A stretch of DNA of 64,000 nt from an uncultured Paracoccaceae bacterium (GTDB lineage Bacteria; Pseudomonadota; Alphaproteobacteria; Rhodobacterales; Rhodobacteraceae), in NCBI GenBank assembly GCA_947503925.1, contig CANNFQ010000010.1:1-64000 (forward strand). The letters are read 5' to 3'. Under the pieces are notes generated by a model, which was not told the origin of the DNA, made no database searches, and saw only the letters and a program-made list of their open reading frames with translations. Below, in pieces: positions 1-8,528 of this stretch. The translations under genes were made by a program, and so were the position numbers. How positions within the stretch are numbered: the first letter of the stretch is position 1; every line of letters begins with the position of its first letter.

Positions 1-2276
1 TCCTGATCATCATCATTGCTATCAACAAAAACACGACCACCCAATGACGCCGTGGCTGGGTCAGCAACGCCAGCGTCCACGTTCCGTTTATCTTCCCCGG
101 GTGCCAGCGAAATCCGACCTGTGTTGCCGTTGCCGGCCCCACCAACGCGGATCACGTCACTGTCGATCGTGTCGTCATCGCCCACATTCCCGGCGACAAA
201 CGACTTGCCTTCACCGGTATCGATAAAGCGGACCCGATAGCCATCGCCCGGTGTCAGCCCTTCGAAAAGATAGTTGCCATCTTCATCCGTTGTGGTGCGT
301 GCGACCACCTCACCGTTCTGGCGCAAGACGACCATAGCACCTGCAACGGCCATATCTTCGGCATCCTGCACGTCATTGTCATTCACATCCATGAAGTAGC
401 GACCGCCCAAAGACGCCGTCTGAACAGGCGAGACATAGCAGATATCGTCGATGGCGCCTGAGCCATTCAGGGTGACGACCATCTGACTGACGCCGGACGC
501 ATCAATCAGCACCTGCGCCACTTCGGCATCGCCCAGCCTCGGCAGTTCAACCGTCTTGATCAGCGCCCCATCCGCCCCGAAAAGGGAGACCGTGCCGCCC
601 TCTTCGGTATCAATCACCTTGAGGTCAAACACGTCGGATGGTCCGGCGAAATCGAACGTGACAATGCCACCCGCCCAATTGTCATCCGGATCGCCGCTGT
701 CGCCATCTTCTGAGATGATCAGGACCTTTCCCTGACCATTGTTGCCGAGGTCGGCATCGCCGCCGGTCGGGGCATCGGTATCAAAGGCCATCGCCTGCCC
801 TGCAACGCCGGTATCATCATGGCGATTGGTAAAGCGTTGCACAGATATCGTGACGACATCATCAACCGTCTGAATCAGATCACCGGCAGACAAGTCGTTG
901 AAATCAATCTTCTTTGCGCCGGGTGCTTCACATGGCTTGCAAGCCACACCGGCATCGTTGTCCTCGTTTGTCTCGCCCGCGGTCACCGCGATCCCGGTGA
1001 TTTGCGAAACCGTGTGCGACACCGCAATTGCGTCGCTATCGATGCGGTCATCATCACCGACATTGGGTGTAATCAGCACATGGCCGGATTTTTCATCGAC
1101 AAACTGCACACCGTATGTGCCCGCGTCCAGATCGGCAAAGATGTAGTTGCCATCGGCATCGGTTGTTGTCACCGCACCTGTTGGGTTGCCATTCGCATCC
1201 AGCAGCTCAACGCGGATATCCGAATAACCGTTGTTGCTGCCATCATTGTCCAGCCCGTCTGTGTTTTCATCTCGGAAATAGCGACCAGCCAATGCGCCGG
1301 GCTGCACGGGCTTGAGAAACTTCAAATCATCAATTGCGCCCGAACCACAAAGGTAGACATACATCTCTGACACATCATCTGCGTCAATCATCACGGTTTG
1401 CGCGCCGTTATTTGTGCCACGTGGGATCGCGACCCGTTCCCAATTACCACCTTCAACCCGGGTGTAGATTGCGCCACCTTCTTCTGCATCCAGAACAACA
1501 AGGCTGACAATGTCGATTGGGTTGTCAAAGGTGAACTTGATGCCGCCGCCATGCAGATTGTCATCAGGGTCATGGGAGTCGTTGTCTTCGGAAATGATCA
1601 ATGCATTTCCACGCCCCGCATAGGACAAATCCCAATCGCCCCCAGTTGGCGCGTCGGTGTCAAAGATCATGGCATCATTTCGCGACCCGCCGAAGCTTTG
1701 GCCGGAACGTTGCGCCTCGATATGAATGCCAAGATCAGCGTATTGATCGCTCACAACCTCGCCGCGCGACAACTCGTCAAAGGTCAAAACGCAAACTTCA
1801 GGGGCCGACGGCGTGCCATCTTCTTCGGGGGGCGTGGCGCTCAGCTTTGAATACCTGATGCCATGGCCTGTTACATTATGGCAGGCGACCACGGTCAGCG
1901 TTACACCGGCAGGCGGCACCGCCCCGACGAACGAGAAAAAATCATCGCCCTTACCCGGCGCACTATAGGATTCGATTTCGATTTCGGCGAGCTGGTAGGT
2001 TTCCCCATCAGAACCGCGCACGGTAAAGACCTTCTCGACATACATGTCACGGTAGGGGATCTCATGGCCGTCGACATAAGCGCGTTGACCACTATCTGTC
2101 GCGCATTCGTTATTGTCACCACTCAGCCAGCTATCGTTGTCCCGCACCGACAATGTGACCGAAGGTTCACCTGCCATCTGGAAAGCGCTACCGATTGAAA
2201 TTGAGCAGCCGCCCGACCCAGATGCCAGCAAGTCTTGTTCGGTAAATGCAGTCCAAGAAAATCGCTGATAGGTCAT
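1..2276 (-). CDS. Large SdrD-type repeat protein, N-terminal 758 residues (runs off left edge)
   Basis: The frame is open from an ATG at 2276-2274 (GAGGAA Shine-Dalgarno about 8 nt upstream) to the window edge with no stop. There is no signal peptide; the first 150 residues are Asp/Gly-rich with a segment reading VDGHEIPYRDMYVEKVF. A module of about 160 residues (core FDTDAPTGGD, LIISED, DPDDN, GSGAIDD) starts near residue 163 and is followed near 327 by an SdrD/Cna-B-like beta domain (AGRYFRDENTDG, DADGNYIF). The pair repeats from about 457 and 622, and another Cna-B-like domain opens near 745. Acidic DxDxD loops suggest calcium binding. A large acidic repeat protein without a Sec signal fits type I secretion, which would need a C-terminal signal outside the window. 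Likely a surface or secreted adhesin-like protein; function inferred. Confidence 0.85.
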   Translation of the reverse strand, partial: MTYQRFSWTAFTEQDLLASGSGGCSISIGSAFQMAGEPSVTLSVRDNDSWLSGDNNECATDSGQRAYVDGHEIPYRDMYVEKVFTVRGSDGETYQLAEIEIESYSAPGKGDDFFSFVGAVPPAGVTLTVVACHNVTGHGIRYSKLSATPPEEDGTPSAPEVCVLTFDELSRGEVVSDQYADLGIHIEAQRSGQSFGGSRNDAMIFDTDAPTGGDWDLSYAGRGNALIISEDNDSHDPDDNLHGGGIKFTFDNPIDIVSLVVLDAEEGGAIYTRVEGGNWERVAIPRGTNNGAQTVMIDADDVSEMYVYLCGSGAIDDLKFLKPVQPGALAGRYFRDENTDGLDNDGSNNGYSDIRVELLDANGNPTGAVTTTDADGNYIFADLDAGTYGVQFVDEKSGHVLITPNVGDDDRIDSDAIAVSHTVSQITGIAVTAGETNEDNDAGVACKPCEAPGAKKIDFNDLSAGDLIQTVDDVVTISVQRFTNRHDDTGVAGQAMAFDTDAPTGGDADLGNNGQGKVLIISEDGDSGDPDDNWAGGIVTFDFAGPSDVFDLKVIDTEEGGTVSLFGADGALIKTVELPRLGDAEVAQVLIDASGVSQMVVTLNGSGAIDDICYVSPVQTASLGGRYFMDVNDNDVQDAEDMAVAGAMVVLRQNGEVVARTTTDEDGNYLFEGLTPGDGYRVRFIDTGEGKSFVAGNVGDDDTIDSDVIRVGGAGNGNTGRISLAPGEDKRNVDAGVADPATASLGGRVFVDSNDDDQ

Positions 2277-3153
2277 AATATTGTTCCTCGTAACGGTGCC
2301 TTATTTGGCAAAACTGGATAACGCGTCAAAGCGCCCTTTTGTCGGGGATAAGAATTGCGGCCCCCCGTTTCTGCCGCGTGCGCTCATGAACGCCAATCGG
2401 CTGCCGCGAAACAAAGCCGAAAACTCGGCTCCATATGCAGGGCGTATGGTTAATGAAAAGTAACCAATCTGTTGGATCAGAAAACCTCCGATACACTCTA
2501 ACACGACAAACACTGACCACAAAAAAGCCTCAATTGGTGACGTCGTTAAAGGCCAGCTATTTGAGTTGGTCAAGGCTAAGATGAATAGATGATGAATATA
2601 ACCGCAGATCAGATCAATGATTGTCTATCGTTCGGCGGTAATTCGGCGGAAAAGCGCAATTGTCCACATTTTCAGGTCAATTGGCGGGCAACTCCGATGC
2701 GATGGCAATAGTGCAGCAAGGACGACGATCACATCCTTTGATTGCGCCATTCTCTAAAATAAACTCATAGAGTGCTGCAAATTCGCCACGAAATGGCCAG
2801 AATTCGAAAAAACATAAAATTTTCAACGACCCATTAACACTTCGGTTGCTTAGTGCTAGGCGCCGGAAAAAAGCGATCATTGAGGCGTCGAAACCGATGG
2901 CTCGCAGCCGCTCCAGCGAATGAAGCAAAGCGTCGCAGAAGCGCGCCGAAAATAGTAAAAAATCAAGGTGACAGCATTCATAAATAACAGATGAGAAAGC
3001 CGTCAACAACAACGCGAAAGATGCGGAACAAACACCAAATCATACGCATGCAGCTTGGAACGCAGGCACAACATTTTGGCCAAAACGGTAGGTTGACATA
3101 AGGTCAACCGCCGCATCACAAAAGATCAAGTTAGTCAGTCTAGTGGAAAAATC
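2277..3153. other. Intergenic stretch without a convincing gene
   Basis: About 0.88 kb between the divergently transcribed SdrD-type gene and the small exported protein at 3154. It is more AT-rich than its surroundings. Short open frames on the minus strand (2301-2573 and 2677-3012) have no ribosome site of note and no recognisable family features. The segment nearest 3154 contains a perfect inverted repeat (annotated separately). The rest probably holds promoters for the two flanking genes, but none stands out. Confidence 0.5.
3091..3109. promoter_or_regulatory. Perfect inverted repeat, candidate operator with embedded -35-like hexamer
   Basis: GGTTGAC, five bases, GTCAACC: a perfect 7-bp dyad about 45 bp before the ATG at 3154. 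TTGACA at 3093-3098 lies inside the left arm and matches a sigma-70 -35 hexamer, so a bound dimer could block the promoter. No strong -10 is visible. The TTGA/TCAA halves are 7 nt apart, one more than the FNR/CRP spacing, so an FNR-type site is not claimed. Confidence 0.45.
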
Positions 3154-3444
3154 ATGTCAAATCGAATTTACAAATTTGCTGTAACAGCCATGGCCGCGAG
3201 CCTCTTGGCGAACACCGCTTTTGCCGGTGGGTTGGCCGATGCTATTACTGAACGGCAGCCTGTCGTCATTCAGGACACGCCTGATGACGGACTGCCAGGT
3301 TGGGTGCTTCCGGTCGCCGCGCTCGTCATCATCGGCGCTGTCGTCGCTTCTAGTGATGGCGGTAGCGATGATCCCGATGATCCTGGGGATCCTGAAGATG
3401 CGGTCATTGAGGATGATTTCACTTTCGATGACGATCTAAAATAA
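3154..3444 (+). CDS. Small exported single-TM protein with acidic C-terminus
   Basis: 96 residues. The N-terminus is a signal peptide (Lys/Arg start, hydrophobic core, cleavage likely after NTAFA). A second hydrophobic segment (VLPVAALVIIGAVVAS, about residues 51-66) is followed by an Asp/Pro/Gly-rich acidic tail ending FTFDDDLK. Short Rhodobacterales proteins of this layout are common and uncharacterised; some are mislabelled in databases, so no function is assigned. It is monocistronic: a dyad lies upstream and a hairpin downstream. Confidence 0.7.
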   Translation: MSNRIYKFAVTAMAASLLANTAFAGGLADAITERQPVVIQDTPDDGLPGWVLPVAALVIIGAVVASSDGGSDDPDDPGDPEDAVIEDDFTFDDDLK

Positions 3445-3468
3445 TCCGATCTAAAACAGCTGACCGAC

Positions 3469-3486
3469 GGCCAGAAATATCTGGCC
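3469..3486 (+). terminator. Hairpin downstream of the small exported protein
   Basis: GGCCAGA-AATA-TCTGGCC, a perfect 7-bp stem with a 4-nt loop, 25 nt after the stop at 3444. No U-tract follows, so it may be an RNA-stabilising end rather than a classical intrinsic terminator. Confidence 0.35.
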
Positions 3487-3712
3487 TCGGGCAGCGCCTC
3501 GGAAAGATCGATAGCACCACCTGTTACATGGCGGAGTTCTTGCTTTTCGCATGGTGAAAGTCGTGGCTCTGCATAGCAAGTCATCAAGGCTCGCCATGCT
3601 TGTCATGGCCTCACGAAGGTTTGCGTAACGCGTTAGCCGCCAAGCGGTCTAGCCGGAAATCACTGACCGCCTTGAAACCAGTTTAACTGTCCAGAAATCC
3701 AACTATGATGCG

Positions 3713-4624
3713 ATGACGCAGGCAACCAAGGCTTCTTTGCATATGCAGATTGCATTTCATATCGGCGCAAACTGCACGGCAAGCGATCGCCTGCTGAAAT
3801 CAATCCTCAAAAATGCCGATAGCCTGCTTGCCGAAGGCATCGCTGTGCCCGGTCCGGGCCGCTACCGCAGCTTGATCCGCGAGGCTATCGGCACGCTTGC
3901 TGGCGCAAGGCCCGCACCTGACACACGCGATATCCTGATCGACACGATCGTCGAAAACGACAACGTCCGGCGGGCTGTTTTCAGCAATGATAACTTCATC
4001 TGTGTGCCAAACCGTATCTTTGATCACGGTCTATTATATAGTCAGGTTGATACCAAAACACGTGGGCTCTCGCAGCTTTTTGAAGGGGATGAAATCACCC
4101 TTTATCTGGCGATCCGCAATCCCGCGACATTCCTGCAAGAGGCGTTTGAACGCTCCAGCACTGAAACAATCGCCGAATATCTGGGCATAATGCACCCGTT
4201 AGAAATCAAATGGTCGGACATGGTGCGCAGATTGAAGGCGGCTGTCCCCGACATCACCCTGACAATCTGGTGCCATGAAGACAGCCCACTTTTGTGGGAA
4301 CAACTGATCCGCGAAATCTCCGGCGTCGATCCCCATACCAGCATCGCCGGCGGACTCGACATGTTGTCGTCGATCATCTCGCGGGACGGCATGGCATTGT
4401 TGAACCAACAACTGCGGGATAACCCGCCAGCTTCAAACGCTGCAAGGCATGAATTGATCGCCGAAATTTGGGAAAGCCACGCCCTGGAAGAAGAAATCGA
4501 GGATGAAATCAACCTGGCCGAACTTGACCCCGACATGATTGCGCAAATGACGCAAATGTACGACGACGACGTCGATTACATCGGCCAAATGGATGGGGTA
4601 CGGCTGCTGGTGCCCTTCACCTAG
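3713..4624 (+). CDS. Uncharacterised protein with HIGANCT N-terminal motif
   Basis: 303 residues, no signal peptide or membrane segment. It opens with beta-strand-like IAFHIGANCTASDRLLKSIL, which resembles the P-loop-like N-terminus (HIGxxKTGTT) of sulfotransferase-fold proteins but lacks the Lys/Thr cluster, so catalytic function is uncertain. The C-terminus is very acidic. An alternative start is the ATG at 3743 (MQIAFHIG), which sits 12 nt after AAGG and puts the motif at the very N-terminus; I consider it about equally likely. No neighbouring gene suggests a role. Confidence 0.7.
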   Translation: MTQATKASLHMQIAFHIGANCTASDRLLKSILKNADSLLAEGIAVPGPGRYRSLIREAIGTLAGARPAPDTRDILIDTIVENDNVRRAVFSNDNFICVPNRIFDHGLLYSQVDTKTRGLSQLFEGDEITLYLAIRNPATFLQEAFERSSTETIAEYLGIMHPLEIKWSDMVRRLKAAVPDITLTIWCHEDSPLLWEQLIREISGVDPHTSIAGGLDMLSSIISRDGMALLNQQLRDNPPASNAARHELIAEIWESHALEEEIEDEINLAELDPDMIAQMTQMYDDDVDYIGQMDGVRLLVPFT

Positions 4625-4626
4625 GG

Positions 4627-4884
4627 TTACATGCCCAGCGCGGCCTTATACATATCCAACACAGCTTCTTCTTCGGCCAGGTCGTTTGCGTCACGCTTGC
4701 GGATCGCGACAACCTTGCGCAGGACTTTCGTGTCATATCCGCGGCCTTTCGCCTCTGCCATTACCTCTTTCTGGGCGTCAGCAATATCTTTCTTCTCTGC
4801 CTCAAGGCGTTCAAAACGCTCAATAAACTGGCGCAACTCCTGCGCTGCTACGGTGGTTGTCGTGTCGGTCACTGAATCGTTCAT
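4627..4884 (-). CDS. gapR: GapR-like nucleoid-associated protein (DUF2312)
   Basis: 85 residues from the ATG at 4884; AGGAG lies 7 nt upstream. An in-frame TTG one codon earlier is not used as the start. The sequence is a predicted coiled coil ([18 protein letters not shown]) followed by the basic family core [21 protein letters not shown], typical of DUF2312. Caulobacter GapR is the characterised member: it binds AT-rich, overtwisted DNA ahead of replication forks and assists topoisomerases. The same role is inferred here. The gene is convergent with the preceding ORF, only 2 nt away. Confidence 0.88.
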   Translation of the reverse strand: MNDSVTDTTTTVAAQELRQFIERFERLEAEKKDIADAQKEVMAEAKGRGYDTKVLRKVVAIRKRDANDLAEEEAVLDMYKAALGM

Positions 4885-4996
4885 CAAAGCTCTCCTCGCA
4901 GGCGTCCCCTTCCCTAGCCGCAGCGCAAAGGTCCTGCAACCCTTGCACGATGATCGCGCGCGCGATAACGCAGCGAAAAACCGAAAGGGAAGAAAG

Positions 4997-5212
4997 ATGG
5001 AATTTGTCGTCTGGGGCGGAACCGCGTTATCGCTAATCGGGCTGGCCGGTATCGTCTACAGTATCGTGGCAGTCAGTCGGGCGAAAAGAGCCGGGCTCAA
5101 CGACGACGAACTGCGCGCGCGCGTTGGCATGATCCTTCCAATTAACCTTGGCGCCCTGTTCATCTCGATGATCGGGCTCATGGCGGTCATCATCGGCGTC
5201 TGGCTCGGTTAA
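4997..5212 (+). CDS. Small two-TM membrane protein
   Basis: 71 residues from the ATG at 4997, preceded by GGGAAGAAAG. The frame stays open far upstream, over the gapR gene, but that part is a shadow. Two hydrophobic helices (about residues 5-25 and 49-70) flank a basic/acidic loop containing [15 protein letters not shown]. No family function known. The stop overlaps the 3' end of the convergent phosphotransferase gene by 4 bp. Confidence 0.7.
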   Translation: MEFVVWGGTALSLIGLAGIVYSIVAVSRAKRAGLNDDELRARVGMILPINLGALFISMIGLMAVIIGVWLG

Positions 5213-6252
5213 GCGCCCTCGCGCATCACAGCCGTCGCCATCGCCGCCAATGCCGGTACGGCCGCACCATATTTGCGCGCCATCTCGGGATTTGACGCAT
5301 TACCCGCCGCCGCGCGCGCCGCCACGCCTGCCAGAATCGAAGCCAAACGGAAAAAAGCAAAGACAAGGTAAAACGGCCAATCCTCAATCGGCCCCAAGCC
5401 ACGCCGTCGGGCATAAGCGGCGACATAATCCGCCTCTGACGGGATGCCCAATGCGTGCCGGTCAATCCCGGCCAATCCGCGCATATCCCCCTGATTGGGC
5501 AGGCGCCACTGCATGCATTGATAGGCCAGATCAGCCATCGGATGGCCCAGCGTCGACAATTCCCAATCCAGAACGCCCTCAATCTCGGGCGCGCAGGCCT
5601 TGAACATGATATTGTCCAACCGCCAATCCCCGTGGACCAATGATACCTGCCCATCATCCGGCGGCATTTTTGCAGCCAACCAATCCATGATTGCGGTCAT
5701 CTGTGGATCAGGGGCGTCAACCGAGGCAAGATATTGCTTGCCCCAACGGTCCAGCTGACGGGCAAAGTAATTGCCCGGCTTACCAAAATCGCCAAGACCA
5801 ACCGCAGCAACATCCACGTCATGCAGCGATGCAAGGGCGGCATTCATCGCGTCGTAAATCGTCACACGAGTTGGTCGATCGACCTGCGGCAAGGCCGGGT
5901 CCCAATAAACCTTGCCTGTCATAAACCGCATCACAAAAAACGCGCGACCAGAGGGCGATGTATCATCGCTTGCCAGATGCAGCATCTGCGGCACGGGCAC
6001 ATCGGTGCCTGCCAGCGCTTGCATCACCCGAAATTCGCGATCAACGGCATGGGCAGATGGCAGCAGTTTGCCCGGCGGTTTACTGCGCAACACATATGTG
6101 CCACTAGCGGCCTCCAGCTTGTAGGTCGGGTTTGATTGACCGGTGCCAAACTTCGTCACCGCCTCCAGGCCCGCGAAACCTTCGATAGCGTCCTCCAGAT
6201 AGGCCTCCAGCGCCGCTTCCGAGATTCCAAGACCAATTGCAGCTTCTTTCAT
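5209..6252 (-). CDS. Phosphotransferase family protein (APH/ACAD10-type)
   Basis: About 347 residues with an aminoglycoside-phosphotransferase/choline-kinase fold: an N-lobe with FGTGQSNPTYKL, the Brenner catalytic motif VHGDWRLDNIMF and metal-binding VLDWELSTLGHP (DWE for the usual DFE). In mammalian ACAD10/11 such a kinase domain is fused to an acyl-CoA dehydrogenase; here the two are separate divergent genes, suggesting joint action on hydroxy-acyl substrates. Start chosen at MKEAAIG (6252), since a longer frame to 6351 would run into the divergent gene's ribosome site. No ideal Shine-Dalgarno supports it (GAGGG lies directly against the ATG), so the start is uncertain. Confidence 0.85.
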   Translation of the reverse strand: MKEAAIGLGISEAALEAYLEDAIEGFAGLEAVTKFGTGQSNPTYKLEAASGTYVLRSKPPGKLLPSAHAVDREFRVMQALAGTDVPVPQMLHLASDDTSPSGRAFFVMRFMTGKVYWDPALPQVDRPTRVTIYDAMNAALASLHDVDVAAVGLGDFGKPGNYFARQLDRWGKQYLASVDAPDPQMTAIMDWLAAKMPPDDGQVSLVHGDWRLDNIMFKACAPEIEGVLDWELSTLGHPMADLAYQCMQWRLPNQGDMRGLAGIDRHALGIPSEADYVAAYARRRGLGPIEDWPFYLVFAFFRLASILAGVAARAAAGNASNPEMARKYGAAVPALAAMATAVMREGA

Positions 6253-6350
6253 ACCCTCATTTGGGCCGACACGGACAAAAACCGCAACCCTTCGATTGAC
6301 ACCACTGCCCGCCAATGCACGATACCGCCACAATACGAGGGGAAAGATCA

Positions 6351-7580
6351 ATGGACCTGGGGCAAACCGAGCGGCTGAAACCAGTGCTGACTGCGGTCAA
6401 GGCGATGATCAGTGACGAAATCGCAGCATGCGACAGTGAATTTCTGGCTGAGGTCAATGTCGGTGACCGTTGGACCTACACAAAACGCCAGACCGAAATT
6501 CTCGAAGGGCTAAAGCAAAAGGCCAAGGATCGCGGGCTGTGGAACTTCTGGGACACATTCCGGGACGGCCCGCAGCTCAACACGGTCGAATACGCCTATC
6601 TGGCCGAGGAGATGGGCAAATGTCACCTCGGGGCGGAGGTTTTCAACTGCAATGCCCCGGATACCGGCAATATGGAGGTCTTCGCCCGCTACGGCACGCA
6701 GGCCATGAAAGATGAATGGCTGACACCGCTGATGGACGGCACTATCCGCTCTGCCTATCTGATGACCGAACCTGATGTGGCCAGTTCGGATGCCACGAAT
6801 ATCGCAATGCGCTGCGAAAAAGATGGTGATCACTACGTTCTTAGCGGTGAAAAATGGTGGGCGACCGGTGCGGGTGATCCACGCTGCGCGGTCTATATCG
6901 TTATGGTACGCACGGGATATGACGGGCCCAAACACCAGCAGCATTCGATGATCGTGGTGCCCGCTGATACGCCCGGGATCACCAAGCTCCGCGCGATGGA
7001 GGTTTATGGCCATGACGACGCCCCACACGGGCATATGCATTTCAGGTTTGACAATGTCCGCGTCCGGGCAGAAAATCTGCTTCTGCGCGAAGGGGCTGGT
7101 TTCGAAATCGCGCAAGGACGGCTTGGGCCAGGGCGGATACATCATTGCATGCGTGCCATCGGACAGGCAGAAAACGCGTTGGCGGCAATGTGCGAACGGT
7201 CGGTGGCGCGGCAGGCTTTTGGCAAACCACTTGCACAACTGGGCGAAAACTTCGACCTGATCGCAGAGGCACGGATGGAGATTGAACAGGCCCGCCTGCT
7301 TTGCCTAAAGGCCGCATGGATGATGGACCAGGGTGACAAGAAAGCCGCCGCACCGTGGATCAGTCAAATCAAAGTTGTGGCACCGCAAGTTGCTTTGAAA
7401 GTTACCGATATGGCGATCCAGATGCACGGGGCGGCTGGGGTATCGCAAGACACACCACTTGCACGGCAATGGACTCATTTACGCACGTTACGCCTCGCGG
7501 ACGGACCGGACGCCGTGCATCGCAGGCAAGTGGCCCGGAACGAACTTGCGCCTTACTTGCTGGGGCAGAACACCTCGTAA
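6351..7580 (+). CDS. Acyl-CoA dehydrogenase family protein (ACAD10/11-like)
   Basis: 409 residues from the ATG at 6351, with GAGGGGAAAG just upstream. The family layout is visible: an N-terminal helical domain, FAD/substrate segment YLMTEPDVASSDATN, GEKWWATGAGDP, and C-terminal HGAAGVSQDTPLA and RTLRLADGPDAVHRR. The position of the medium-chain-type catalytic Glu (YEGT) reads ADGP, as is usual in this subgroup, so the base must lie elsewhere. It is divergent from the phosphotransferase, with which it probably forms a functional pair in oxidation of unusual acyl chains. The last 28 bp overlap the convergent sqrR-like gene. Confidence 0.9.
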   Translation: MDLGQTERLKPVLTAVKAMISDEIAACDSEFLAEVNVGDRWTYTKRQTEILEGLKQKAKDRGLWNFWDTFRDGPQLNTVEYAYLAEEMGKCHLGAEVFNCNAPDTGNMEVFARYGTQAMKDEWLTPLMDGTIRSAYLMTEPDVASSDATNIAMRCEKDGDHYVLSGEKWWATGAGDPRCAVYIVMVRTGYDGPKHQQHSMIVVPADTPGITKLRAMEVYGHDDAPHGHMHFRFDNVRVRAENLLLREGAGFEIAQGRLGPGRIHHCMRAIGQAENALAAMCERSVARQAFGKPLAQLGENFDLIAEARMEIEQARLLCLKAAWMMDQGDKKAAAPWISQIKVVAPQVALKVTDMAIQMHGAAGVSQDTPLARQWTHLRTLRLADGPDAVHRRQVARNELAPYLLGQNTS

Positions 7581-7870
7581 ATCCGTTCAAGGATTGGACG
7601 GATACGCGGATCCGACAACCGATAGCGCATGCTGCGACCCTCGCGTTGACAGGCAACAAGGCCTTCCTGACGCAAGCGCAACAACTGGCCAGAGACATAA
7701 GACTGGCTGGCACCAATGGCCGCTTCCAATTCACCAACAGAAAGCTCGCCGGGAACCAGCGCGCATAAGATACGCAGGCGGCCCGGATTCGATAGCGCCT
7801 TTAACACCTCAGCCGCTTCCTCTGCGGCGGCATCCATGGCATCGGGTTCAATCTCGGCAGCAGCAGGCAT
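7553..7870 (-). CDS. sqrR: ArsR-family persulfide-sensing repressor (SqrR/BigR type)
   Basis: 105 residues with an ArsR winged helix (LKALSNPGRLRILCAL; recognition helix AIGASQSYVSGQLLRLRQEG). Cysteines are at 36, 74 and 102. The 36/102 pair has the same 66-residue spacing as C41/C107 of Rhodobacter capsulatus SqrR, which form a polysulfide bridge and release DNA in response to sulfide. BigR proteins share this pair. It is divergent from a YeeE/YedE-rhodanese operon, the classical BigR target set, so it likely represses that operon and itself. The 3' end overlaps the acyl-CoA dehydrogenase gene by 28 bp. Confidence 0.87.
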   Translation of the reverse strand: MPAAAEIEPDAMDAAAEEAAEVLKALSNPGRLRILCALVPGELSVGELEAAIGASQSYVSGQLLRLRQEGLVACQREGRSMRYRLSDPRIRPILERIYEVFCPSK

Positions 7871-7890
7871 AACGACTCCTCAAGTCAAAA

Positions 7891-7931
7891 ATATATTCCA
7901 TTATTGAAATGTATTGGCATTGCGTTATCTT
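7891..7931 (+). promoter_or_regulatory. Candidate sulfur-operon promoter with overlapping dyad
   Basis: TTGAAA (7904-7909), 16-bp spacer, TATCTT (7926-7931) gives a reasonable promoter for the plus-strand operon. ATTC (7895-7898), seven bases, GAAAT (7906-7910) forms a dyad covering the -35. The published SqrR/BigR-type sites are ATTC/GAAT dyads with a spacer of about 8, so this is a near match rather than a perfect one. It lies between the divergent regulator and the operon. Confidence 0.5.
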
Positions 7932-7952
7932 CATACCAAAGGAGACTCGCAA

Positions 7953-8087
7953 ATGACACCACCGTCGGCGTTGGAATCAATAGATCGTCCTCACATCAAC
8001 CTGGGCCATGCCCAAACAGCAGGTGAGGCCCACATTTTCCGTCCAATACCGGCTTGGCATAATCAAGTTGACCACATAAAATATTGA
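7953..8087 (+). CDS. 44-residue ORF leading the sulfur operon
   Basis: ATG at 7953 is preceded by AAAGGAGA at ideal spacing and the frame ends 15 nt before the next gene's ATG. The peptide (MTPPSALESIDRPHINLGHA ... HNQVDHIKY) has several His residues, no Cys and no membrane segment. I do not recognise it. The ribosome site and tight linkage argue for translation, either as a small functional protein or as the leftover 5' end of a lost gene. Confidence 0.55.
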   Translation: MTPPSALESIDRPHINLGHAQTAGEAHIFRPIPAWHNQVDHIKY

Positions 8088-8102
8088 TATAAAGGAAAAA
8101 TA

Positions 8103-8528
8103 ATGCAAAGTGATTGGCTGCTCGGCCTTATCGGCGGCGGGCTTATCGGATCAGCTGCGGCCATCTTTCTTTTGGTCAACGGCCGGATCATGGGGGCGTC
8201 GGGCCTTATCGGTGGCCTTGTCGACCGGTCGGGGTGGCATGACTGGAAAGAACGTGCAGCGCTGATCGCAGGCCTGGTGACGATCCCCGCAATCATGGTC
8301 CCCTTTGGTCAAGATTGGCAAACGCACCTGACAGATAACTGGATCATCATCATTCTGGCCGGATTACTGGTTGGGGTCGGCACGCGGTTAGCCAATGGCT
8401 GCACATCCGGGCACGGGGTCTGCGGCATCTCGCGATTTTCGTTGCGCGGTATCGTGGCAACGGCGTTCTATATCGGCGCGGGCGGCCTAACTGTGGTTCT
8501 GTTTAAACATGTCTGGGGGATTATCTGA
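8103..8528 (+). CDS. YeeE/YedE family sulfur-transport membrane protein (first of pair)
   Basis: 141 residues with four predicted membrane helices and the family signature [21 protein letters not shown], whose cysteines handle sulfur species in YeeE/YedE proteins. AAAGGAAAA precedes the ATG. It equals one half of a full-length YeeE; the following gene supplies the other half, and the stop/start overlap (TGATG) indicates coupled translation. Equivalent to PmpA-type proteins in BigR operons. Likely moves thiosulfate, sulfide or sulfane sulfur across the inner membrane. Confidence 0.88.
   Translation: MQSDWLLGLIGGGLIGSAAAIFLLVNGRIMGASGLIGGLVDRSGWHDWKERAALIAGLVTIPAIMVPFGQDWQTHLTDNWIIIILAGLLVGVGTRLANGCTSGHGVCGISRFSLRGIVATAFYIGAGGLTVVLFKHVWGII

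Noticed and set aside
819..1370. 183-codon plus-strand frame opposite the SdrD-type gene
   Set aside because: It is the shadow of the repetitive minus-strand coding sequence, which reads through with clear Cna-B-like domains.
2301..2573. 90-codon minus-strand frame in the 2.3-3.1 kb gap
   Set aside because: No ribosome site, odd composition and no family features; taken as chance in an intergenic region.
2677..3012. 111-codon minus-strand frame
   Set aside because: Rich in Phe/Cys/Leu/Arg without helix or domain pattern and no ribosome site; not supported.
3091..3109. FNR/CRP-type site interpretation of the dyad
   Set aside because: TTGA and TCAA halves are separated by 7 rather than 6 nt, so the usual spacing is not met.
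6510..7238. 242-codon minus-strand frame
   Set aside because: Antisense to the acyl-CoA dehydrogenase, whose motifs are unmistakable.
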